A stretch of 19,309 nucleotides of DNA from an uncultured Phycisphaerales bacterium (lineage in GTDB: Bacteria; Planctomycetota; Phycisphaerae; WQYP01), in NCBI GenBank assembly GCA_903868035.1, contig CAIPTQ010000314.1, positions 1-19,309 of the forward strand, written 5' to 3'. Every line of letters begins with the position of its first letter. Position 1 is the first letter of the stretch. Under the pieces are notes generated by a model. It was not told the DNA's origin, did no database searches, and worked only from the letters and a program-made list of their open reading frames with translations. Both the position numbers and the translations under genes were made by a program. Shown piece by piece: positions 1 to 6,175 of this stretch.

Positions 1-1
1 A

Positions 2-868
2 GGATTGCAGGCACGTGGCGACAGCGTCATTGTGAAGGCAACATTCAACAGCTCCCAGCCCAATACCGTCGGCACGGCGCTTACATCGAATTATAACGAC
101 CACAACTACCCAAACGCAACCACCGTAAGTACGGTGGCTGGCATTTACAATTTCACGCTGCAAGACATCACCGGGTCGGAAGCTTCTTCTCCCTTAAAGC
201 TATCCGAGGTCAAGACCGCCTTGGGGCTTACCACGCCGAGCAGCGTGTTCCAGGCGGTCTGCATCGACTTTACCCATAATGTGTGGTACGGCCAGTCGGA
301 CCTTACCTGGGAAGTGAAAAATCTTTCTGAAGTCGGCCCGGGAATCAACGGCGTGGGAATTTCCGTAGAGCAAGCCCAGGCCATCGCCTACTTGTGGCAA
401 AACCGAGGGTCTGTCACCGGTACCTCTTACAACGACTCCGCCTCCAATGCCGCGATCTTTCAGATGGCGGTTTGGGATCTGATTTACACCGGTGGAAGCT
501 ATGGTATACCCATCGGTGGAAGCAATGGTATTCCCATTGGACCAACGGTTTCATATCCCTATGGCATCGCTCACGACCATGGTTTGGACACGGATGCGGC
601 CCGCTTTGCGAATGAAGCTTGGGGCCGTAGAGGGACAGCCAGTTACACAGCGTACGCACTGGTCAACACGAACACATCCCAATCGCCCGGTGGCGGTGAG
701 TTTCCTTACCAAAGCTTTAATTTTGCCATTGTTGGCGTGCCGACTGGTGATCCGCCATCCCCCGTCCCGCTTCCGGCGTCGGTCGGCGTGGGCTTCAGTA
801 TGCTCGGCGGTTTCGGCGCGATCTTCGCGTTCCGCAAGCGGCTGAGCCGCAGGACGCGGATCGCATAA
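2..868 (+). CDS. PEP-CTERM-like surface protein with thioester-like Cys/Gln pair (5' partial)
   Basis: Probably an exported, surface-anchored protein. The frame is open to the left edge, and the first possible start (TTG at 5) is not followed by a signal peptide, so the true start lies outside the window. Counting from that codon, a Cys in AVCIDF (residue 86, codon 260-262) and a Gln in IFQMAVW (residue 153, codon 461-463) have the arrangement of the Cys and Gln that form the internal thioester in TED adhesion domains. Similar C-D and FQ-A-W motifs are frequent in PEP-CTERM proteins without proof of a thioester. The C-terminus is a tripartite sorting signal: VPLPAS, a hydrophobic stretch of about 20 residues, then RKRLSRR. 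Exosortase processing is known for this tail type; here the motif is VPLP rather than VPEP. A 24-bp tandem duplication encodes GGSYGIPI/GGSNGIPI. The next gene, 57 bp downstream, has the same tail. Confidence 0.75.
   Translation, partial: GLQARGDSVIVKATFNSSQPNTVGTALTSNYNDHNYPNATTVSTVAGIYNFTLQDITGSEASSPLKLSEVKTALGLTTPSSVFQAVCIDFTHNVWYGQSDLTWEVKNLSEVGPGINGVGISVEQAQAIAYLWQNRGSVTGTSYNDSASNAAIFQMAVWDLIYTGGSYGIPIGGSNGIPIGPTVSYPYGIAHDHGLDTDAARFANEAWGRRGTASYTAYALVNTNTSQSPGGGEFPYQSFNFAIVGVPTGDPPSPVPLPASVGVGFSMLGGFGAIFAFRKRLSRRTRIA
491..538 (+). repeat. 24-bp tandem duplication inside the PEP-CTERM-like gene
   Basis: Two consecutive 24-bp units (491-514 and 515-538) differ at only a few positions and keep the reading frame. 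They encode GGSYGIPI and GGSNGIPI. This looks like a recent in-frame duplication in a surface loop. Confidence 0.8.
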
Positions 869-925
869 TCGGGTCAACCAGGTCTTCAGCACGGTGTTTC
901 TTGCCCTTCAGGCAAAGGCAACCGT

Positions 926-1897
926 ATGAGACGCAAACGATCATTTCTCTGGCTTATCGCCGTAACGGCCCTGTGTGCCGGTCCCTTGAATACAATCGCA
1001 TTTGGCGCCTTGGTGGGCAATCCGACCGCTGGTCCCGCGTGGGGCGTTGACGACGACAACACCAGCACGATCCATCCGCTTGAATACGTCAGCACGATAA
1101 TCACCTTTATCGATGGTTATCGCCAGGTGGGGGTATGCCCGCAGATCGAGACCGCCTTTACCGCCTACGAGACTGCCAGGAATACCTCGACGAATATTTG
1201 GACCCATGTTTGGGCCAGCGTGGCCGACGAGCAAAAAGTGGAGGCGGGGATCCACATCATCGACTATAACGCATGGGTGGTGCATATGCCCGCGGCCACG
1301 GTGGGAGATGGCAAAAACACCGTTTACCCGGCGAACAATACGGATTTGGACCGGGGCGGCGCCCTCCTGAATCTCACCTACAATCCCGCGGCGGACGCGC
1401 CGGCGATCAATAATCTGCATTGGGTGCAGGCGCTGGAGGCATCCTACGTTGACGCTCCCGGGCCGGCGGTGCGGTTGGACAACCGTGCCGCCCGAGGCAC
1501 GACGCCATTTTATGATACCGGTGGTGCGGCGGGATCCTTGCCCGGCGGCGGTGGATGGTTCCTGGATCGGCCGTTCAAGGTTGAACCCGAAAGACTCGAC
1601 GATCAAAATCCCGTGGCGAACTTACAGTTTCAAGTCGTACTATCCGGACTAACCGACACCACGGAGACCGTGGATGGGAAAACAGTGACCACCCATGCGG
1701 TCACTCTCTACGGCGGAGTGTGTTGGGGTTATACCTACGAAGCACACGATCCGCCCCCGCCCCCGCCTCCGGTGCCGTTGCCCGGCGCTCTGGGCCTGGG
1801 CTTGAGCATGCTTGGCGGGTATGGGGCTATGTTGGTGTTGCGGAAGCGGCCCGGCCGCGGGGAACGGATCGCAGAGTTGTGCAAGAACAATGAGTAA
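926..1897 (+). CDS. exported PEP-CTERM-like protein of unknown function
   Basis: A 323-residue protein with a clear Sec signal peptide (basic MRRKR start, hydrophobic core, likely cleavage near AFGA at about residue 28). AAAGG lies 7 nt before the ATG. The middle has no fold I recognise: it is rich in Asp, Asn and Pro, with a GSLPGGGGWF stretch. A proline linker (DPPPPPPP) leads to the sorting tail: VPLPGA, a hydrophobic segment containing SMLGGYGAM, then RKRPGRGER. The tail closely resembles that of the upstream neighbour, so both are probably handled by the same exosortase-like sorting enzyme, which is not in this window. Unusually, the protein continues to AELCKNNE after the basic cluster, whereas these signals normally stop within a few residues. 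Function unknown; the envelope location is inferred from signal and tail. Confidence 0.8.
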   Translation: MRRKRSFLWLIAVTALCAGPLNTIAFGALVGNPTAGPAWGVDDDNTSTIHPLEYVSTIITFIDGYRQVGVCPQIETAFTAYETARNTSTNIWTHVWASVADEQKVEAGIHIIDYNAWVVHMPAATVGDGKNTVYPANNTDLDRGGALLNLTYNPAADAPAINNLHWVQALEASYVDAPGPAVRLDNRAARGTTPFYDTGGAAGSLPGGGGWFLDRPFKVEPERLDDQNPVANLQFQVVLSGLTDTTETVDGKTVTTHAVTLYGGVCWGYTYEAHDPPPPPPPVPLPGALGLGLSMLGGYGAMLVLRKRPGRGERIAELCKNNE

Positions 1898-2226
1898 GCA
1901 CTGAAGAATCAATACATGTCAAACGTGGCAGGCACACTCCGTGTGCCGTTGAGCCCTTGGCAGACGGCACTTGGAAAGTGCCTGCCACTTTGTTCCAATA
2001 AACACCATGGTTTTCACACATTATTCACAATGCGGAACCAGCCCGTTTTCCCCGCGCACCGCGCCTGTTTTTGCCCATTTTGCCTGTCTTTTTACGTGTC
2101 ATGGCCAGCGCATCCGCCGGTAGCAAAAAGTTGCTTTCCCCTCCCCGCGCGGTATCCTGTTTCCCGGTATTACAAGTCAGTGTCTGGCCTCCAGTCCCAC
2201 CCACCCTTTTTTTGACAGGAGCCGTC
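1898..2226. other. intergenic spacer with a 64-bp palindromic repeat
   Basis: This spacer of about 330 bp separates the second PEP-CTERM-like gene from the propeller gene. It contains the double-hairpin repeat listed separately. The remainder is pyrimidine-rich with T-runs and shows no convincing gene. A good ribosome binding site, AGGAG at 2217-2221, stands 5 nt before the ATG at 2227. I could not pick out a confident promoter. Confidence 0.6.
1925..1988 (+). repeat. REP/MITE-like double-hairpin repeat, copy 1
   Basis: A 64-bp element bounded by perfect 11-bp terminal inverted repeats, GTGGCAGGCAC (1925-1935) and GTGCCTGCCAC (1978-1988). Inside are two smaller hairpins, each with a 7-bp stem and 3-nt loop: GGCACAC-TCC-GTGTGCC (1931-1947) and GGCACTT-GGA-AAGTGCC (1966-1982). 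A second copy lies at 10512-10575 in the opposite orientation, differing at only 2 of 64 positions. Weaker similarity continues outside the core (TTTGACA..TATTGAT on the minus strand, to about position 1900). This architecture is that of REP or small non-autonomous mobile elements; no transposase is present in the window. Confidence 0.88.
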
Positions 2227-3453
2227 ATGTCAAATCTTTCCAAACATATCTCCATACTTACAGGTTGCGTCCTGCTCGCCGCGGCCGCCGTGCGCGCCGA
2301 CGATTGGCCCCAGTGGATGGGCGCCAACCGCGACGCCAAGGCCCCCAATTTCAAGGCCCCCGCCGCCTGGCCCGCCGCCTTGACCGCCAAGTGGAAAACC
2401 ACCGTCGGCACAGGCGATTCCACCCCCGCCCTCGTCAAGGACAAGCTCTTCGCCTTCGGCCGCCAGGGCGCCGATGAAGTCACCACCTGCCTCGATGCCG
2501 CCACCGGCAAGGAACTCTGGAACGACAAATGCCCCGCCCCCGCCGTCGCCGGCCCCTCCGCCCGCGCCCACGCCGGACCGCGCTCCAGCCCCGTCGTCGC
2601 CGACGGCCACGTCCTCACCCTCGGCGTCAGCGGCATCCTCTCCTGCCTCAATGCCGACACCGGCAAAATGGAATGGCGCAAGGATGACATCAAAACCTTC
2701 CCGCAATACTACGTCGGCATGTCCCCCATCGTCGTTGACGGCCTGGTCATCGCCCACCTCGGCACCCGCGGCAGCGGCGCCATGGAAGCCTTCGACATCA
2801 AGACCGGCGACGTCAAATGGAAATGGACCGCCGACGGTCCCGGCTATGCTTCCCCCGTGGTCCTCACGGTCGGCGGCACCAAACAAATCGTCACCATGAC
2901 CGAGGCCAACATCGTCGGCATCGCCGCCGCCGACGGCAAACTCCTCTGGCAAACCCCCTTCGCCGTCACCGGCATGGCCTACAATGCCGCCACCCCCATC
3001 GTCGATGGCGCCACCATCATCTTCACCGGCCAAAACCGCGGCACCACCGCCGTCAAGGTCGAAAAAACCGGCGACACCTTCAAGGCGACCCAACTCTGGA
3101 AGAACGCCACCGTCGGCACCCAGTTCAACACCCCCGTCCTCAAAGACGGCTTCCTCTACGGCCTCTCCGACTCCGGCAAACTCTTCTGCCTCAAAGCCAC
3201 CGACGGCACCACCGCCTGGACCGACGCCACCGCCCGCGGCACCAACTACGGGTCCATCGTCGATGCCGGCTCCGTCCTGCTGGCCCTGCCCAGCAACGCC
3301 CAACTCATCGCCTTCAAACCCGGCGACAAGGCCTTTGAGCAAGTCGCCACCATCAAGCTGAGTGCCCCGGCCACTTTCGCCTATCCCGTCGTGGACGGCA
3401 ACAAAATATACATCCGCGATGATACGTCCGTCTCATTGCTGGTGATTGAGTAA
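2227..3453 (+). CDS. exported PQQ-like beta-propeller repeat protein
   Basis: A 408-residue protein starting at the ATG preceded by AGGAG. An upstream in-frame extension is possible but lacks a signal peptide. Residues 1-24 form a Sec signal (cleavage near AVRA), and the mature protein opens with DDWPQW, a hallmark of planctomycete PQQ-like repeat proteins. About eight repeats follow the pattern 'SPVV-DG-V...L-A-TGK--W' (for example SPVVADGHV, SPIVVDGLV, TPVLKDGFL, YPVVDGNKI), consistent with an eight-bladed propeller. I see no haem-binding CxxCH motif and no quinoprotein dehydrogenase active-site cluster. It is more likely a structural or binding protein of the envelope than a proven alcohol dehydrogenase. 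Codons are strongly C-ending. It is apparently transcribed alone. Confidence 0.87.
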   Translation: MSNLSKHISILTGCVLLAAAAVRADDWPQWMGANRDAKAPNFKAPAAWPAALTAKWKTTVGTGDSTPALVKDKLFAFGRQGADEVTTCLDAATGKELWNDKCPAPAVAGPSARAHAGPRSSPVVADGHVLTLGVSGILSCLNADTGKMEWRKDDIKTFPQYYVGMSPIVVDGLVIAHLGTRGSGAMEAFDIKTGDVKWKWTADGPGYASPVVLTVGGTKQIVTMTEANIVGIAAADGKLLWQTPFAVTGMAYNAATPIVDGATIIFTGQNRGTTAVKVEKTGDTFKATQLWKNATVGTQFNTPVLKDGFLYGLSDSGKLFCLKATDGTTAWTDATARGTNYGSIVDAGSVLLALPSNAQLIAFKPGDKAFEQVATIKLSAPATFAYPVVDGNKIYIRDDTSVSLLVIE

Positions 3454-3621
3454 CGATTGCATATATTGTAAGCACATAAATGGCAATATTTACCAGAATG
3501 CACAATATTTAGGCAATCCATCCCCCCCAATCCGCATCTCCGGGCAATTACCATTTCCCCAGCCCCCCATTAATCAATCATACGGCCCATTTCTCATGGA
3601 TTTGCGGACTGTTCGCATTGT

Positions 3622-3637
3622 CGGTACAGCCCTTGCA
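3622..3637 (+). promoter_or_regulatory. possible sigma-54 (-24/-12) promoter element for glnN
   Basis: CGGTACAGCCCTTGCA keeps the invariant GG and GC with exactly 10 nt between them, and has a perfect TTGCA -12 half. The -24 half matches TGGCACG only at GG and AC. Glutamine synthetase genes are classic sigma-54/NtrC targets, which makes the location suggestive. The match is imperfect, and a chance hit in 400 bp is quite possible. Confidence 0.25.
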
Positions 3638-3675
3638 TATTACCATTCCACGATTCTGTGCTTGCGCAAAAATCA

Positions 3676-3698
3676 GTCACCCGCAGGATGCCGGTGAC
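3676..3698 (+). promoter_or_regulatory. dyad upstream of glnN, possible operator or RNA hairpin
   Basis: GTCACC (3676-3681) and GGTGAC (3693-3698) are perfect inverted repeats around an 11-nt centre. The symmetry extends outward to AATC/GATT if one bulged A is allowed. It lies 39 nt past the sigma-54-like element and about 160 nt before the glnN start. It could bind a dimeric regulator or fold in the leader RNA; no known operator is recognised. Confidence 0.3.
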
Positions 3699-3859
3699 GA
3701 TTAATGCTGTTCCCTTTTCAGGTTTCTGCCACGGACGGCCCGTCCAAACCACCGCAACGATGGTCCAGAATCGTTTTTTGTTGCACATGACGCCCGCGGA
3801 TTGGTCCGCAGCGCGTTTTCTGGCGGTTTAAGGATTCTTTTTACAGGAGTTTCCATACC

Positions 3860-6046
3860 ATGGGTTCCACCAATGCCCGCAGTGCGGCCATCGCCGCCCT
3901 CACCAGTTTCAAGTCCGTCGCGCCGCGCGTGAACTTCAAGAACACGCCCCTCAAGGATCTCTTCGCCTCCAACGTCTTCAACGAGGAAGCCCAGTGCGAA
4001 CGCCTCCCCAAGGCCGTCTTCAAGAAGCTCCAGCAAACCATCAAGAAAGGCGCCGCCCTCGATCCGGCCATCGCCGATGCCGTCGCCATCGCCATGAAGG
4101 ACTGGGCCATCGAAAAGGGCGCCACCCACTACACCCACATCTTCTACCCCATGACCGGCATCACCGCCGAAAAGCATGACTCCTTCGTCTCGCCCACCGG
4201 CGACGGCAAGGCCATCCTCGAATTCTCCGGCAAGGAACTCTCCCAGGGCGAGCCCGACGCCTCCTCCTTCCCCTCCGGCGGCATCCGCGCCACGTTTGAA
4301 GCCCGCGGCTACACCGCCTGGGATCCCACCTCACCGGCCTACATCCTCGAAAACCCCAACGGCACCGTCCTGGTCATCCCCACCGCCTTTGTCTCCTGGA
4401 CCGGCGAGGCCCTCGACAAGAAAACCCCGCTCCTGCGCTCCATGGAAGCCATCTCCAACTCCGCCATCCGCCTGCTGAAGCTCTTCGGCAAGCACAGCGA
4501 CAAGGTCTTCACCACCGTCGGCGCCGAGCAGGAATACTTCCTCATCGACCGCAACTTCTATTTCGCCCGGCCCGACCTGATCAACGCCGGCCGCACCCTC
4601 TTCGGCGCCAAGCCCCCCAAGGGCCAGGAAATGGAAGACCACTACTTCGGCAGCATCCCGGAGCGCGTCCTGGCCTGCATGCTCGAAACCGAACATGAAC
4701 TCTTCAAATTCGGCGTCCCCGTCAAGACCCGCCACAACGAAGTGGCCCCCGCCCAGTATGAAATCGCCCCCATCTTCGAGAACAGCAACCTCGCCCACGA
4801 CCACCAGATGCTCACCATGGAAACCATGAAGCGCATCGCCGAGAAGTACGGCCTGGCCTGCCTGCTGCATGAGAAGCCCTTCGCGGGCGTCAACGGCTCG
4901 GGCAAGCACAACAACTGGTCCATGGCCACCGCCGAGGGCGAGAACCTCCTGAACCCCGGCTCCACCCCGCACGAGAACGCCCAGTTCCTCACCTTCTGTT
5001 GCGCCGTCATCCGCGCCGTCGATAAGTTCGCCGGCCTCCTCCGCGTCGCCGTCGCCTCCGCCGGCAACGACCACCGCCTGGGCGCCAACGAAGCCCCGCC
5101 GGCCATCCTCTCGATCTACCTGGGCGACCAGCTCAACGACATCATCGAACAGCTCGAAAAGGGCGCCCCCTCCTCCACCAAGCAGGGCGGCTTCATGGAA
5201 CTGGGCACCAGCGTCCTGCCCAAGCTCCCACGCGACGCCGGCGACCGCAACCGCACCTCGCCCTTCGCCTTCACCGGCAACAAGTTCGAGTTCCGCGCCG
5301 TGTCGTCGGGCCAGTCCATCGCCGGGCCCAACACCGTCCTGAACACCATCGTGGCCGACTCGCTGGATTACATCTCCACTAAACTTGAGGCCGACGCCAA
5401 GGCCGGCAAGGACTTCAACAAGAGCCTCCAGGCCGTCCTCTCGGAGATCGTCAAGCAGCACAAGCGCATCATCTACAACGGCGACAACTACGTGGAATCC
5501 TGGCAGGTCGAAGCCGAGAAGCGCGGCCTGCCGAACTTCAAGTCCACCGTGGACGCGATGCCCTATTTCCTCAACAAGGAATGCGTCGAACTCTTCAGCA
5601 GATACAAGGTGCTCAGCGAGCGCGAGGTCCACAGCCGCTACGAGATTTACCTTGAGAATTACAAGAAGACCATCAACATCGAGGCCCAGCTCACCGCCAG
5701 CATGGCCCGGACCATGATCCTCCCGGCGGCCATCCGCTACCAGGGCGAAGTGGCCCACTCGCTGGCCGCCGCCAAGGCCTCCGGCGTGGGCAACATGAGC
5801 GAGCTGGAATCGTTCCTCAAGGATCTCTCCGCGACCATTTGCGAGCTGCAAAAGAAGGTGAATGCGCTGGTTCATGCCACCGAGCACACGGCGGCGGGGG
5901 ACGCGCTGGCGCATGCGGCGTATTCCAAGGATCACATTCTGCCGGCGATGCTGGCCGTGCGGGTGTTGGGCGACAAGCTCGAAACGCTGGTGGCGGATGA
6001 TCTGTGGCCGCTGCCGACGTATCGCGAGATGCTGTTCATCAAGTAA
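3860..6046 (+). CDS. glnN: type III glutamine synthetase
   Basis: Cytoplasmic enzyme of nitrogen assimilation: glutamate + ammonia + ATP gives glutamine. At 728 residues it has the length of GSIII (about 700-730), far longer than GSI or GSII. Family signatures are present: [11 protein letters not shown] and the pairing of AEQEYFLID with a long N-terminal domain (first 230 residues), [10 protein letters not shown] at residues 345-354 (glutamate/ATP site), and [14 protein letters not shown] at residues 401-414. The catalytic part is followed by the long helical C-terminal region typical of GSIII. The ATG at 3860 has AGGAG 10 nt upstream. The gene stands alone between a structured leader and a strong terminator; no glnB or amtB neighbour is in view. 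Reading frame intact, no odd residues seen. Confidence 0.96.
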   Translation: MGSTNARSAAIAALTSFKSVAPRVNFKNTPLKDLFASNVFNEEAQCERLPKAVFKKLQQTIKKGAALDPAIADAVAIAMKDWAIEKGATHYTHIFYPMTGITAEKHDSFVSPTGDGKAILEFSGKELSQGEPDASSFPSGGIRATFEARGYTAWDPTSPAYILENPNGTVLVIPTAFVSWTGEALDKKTPLLRSMEAISNSAIRLLKLFGKHSDKVFTTVGAEQEYFLIDRNFYFARPDLINAGRTLFGAKPPKGQEMEDHYFGSIPERVLACMLETEHELFKFGVPVKTRHNEVAPAQYEIAPIFENSNLAHDHQMLTMETMKRIAEKYGLACLLHEKPFAGVNGSGKHNNWSMATAEGENLLNPGSTPHENAQFLTFCCAVIRAVDKFAGLLRVAVASAGNDHRLGANEAPPAILSIYLGDQLNDIIEQLEKGAPSSTKQGGFMELGTSVLPKLPRDAGDRNRTSPFAFTGNKFEFRAVSSGQSIAGPNTVLNTIVADSLDYISTKLEADAKAGKDFNKSLQAVLSEIVKQHKRIIYNGDNYVESWQVEAEKRGLPNFKSTVDAMPYFLNKECVELFSRYKVLSEREVHSRYEIYLENYKKTINIEAQLTASMARTMILPAAIRYQGEVAHSLAAAKASGVGNMSELESFLKDLSATICELQKKVNALVHATEHTAAGDALAHAAYSKDHILPAMLAVRVLGDKLETLVADDLWPLPTYREMLFIK

Positions 6047-6073
6047 GTGGCCAGTGGTCAGTGGTTTTTTTTC

Positions 6074-6107
6074 AAGGGCCGATCCGCGAGGGTCGGCCCT
6101 TTATTTT
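6074..6107 (+). terminator. rho-independent terminator of glnN
   Basis: A 12-bp stem with one U-G pair: AAGGGCCGATCC (6074-6085), loop GCGA (6086-6089), GGGTCGGCCCTT (6090-6101). It is followed by TATTTT starting at 6102. It begins 27 nt after the glnN stop. On the opposite strand the stem is followed by GAAAAAAAA rather than a T-run, so it should terminate only glnN and not the convergent glycosidase operon. Confidence 0.9.
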
Positions 6108-6175
6108 GGGTTATTTTTGATGAAAAAACGCATTACAATCTTGCATCTTCGACTTGTTGAAGTAATTTTGCGTAT

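Larger units (their letters stand above)
3454..3859. other. long leader/intergenic region upstream of glnN
   Basis: About 400 bp, more AT-rich than its surroundings, with no convincing gene. It holds two direct copies of CAATATTTA (3484-3492, 3503-3511), a sigma-54-like element (3622-3637), a dyad GTCACC-N11-GGTGAC (3676-3698), a tight palindrome GGACGG-C-CCGTCC (3733-3745), and a weak hairpin AACGAT-N8-ATCGTT followed by a T-run to 3779. The T-run hairpin could act as a weak attenuator of glnN. A Shine-Dalgarno AGGAG (3845-3849) precedes the glnN ATG by 10 nt. The structures are visible; any regulatory role is inference. Confidence 0.55.

Noticed and set aside
1827..2021. Short frames with similar translations (VAGTFQVPSAKG.TAHGVCLP) at 1827-2021 (-) and 10467-10745 (+)
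   Set aside because: The similarity comes entirely from the 64-bp palindromic repeat and its flank being read in the same frame; not a protein family.
2071..2226. An upstream extension of the propeller protein to an in-frame ATG at 2071
   Set aside because: The ATG at 2227 has AGGAG at the right distance and begins directly with a signal peptide, which would be buried by the extension.
3446..3697. An 83-codon + strand frame in the glnN leader
   Set aside because: No ribosome binding site, no recognisable pattern, and it spans the dyads and sigma-54-like element.
4331..5935. A 534-codon open frame on the - strand inside glnN
   Set aside because: It is the antisense shadow of a gene with unmistakable GSIII signatures; its translation is low-complexity Gly/Val/Asp.
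6108..6175. A hairpin CTTCGACTTGTTGAAG near 6150 considered as terminator for the glycosidase operon
   Set aside because: The stem is short, contains a wobble or mismatch depending on strand, and is not followed by a T-run in the - direction.
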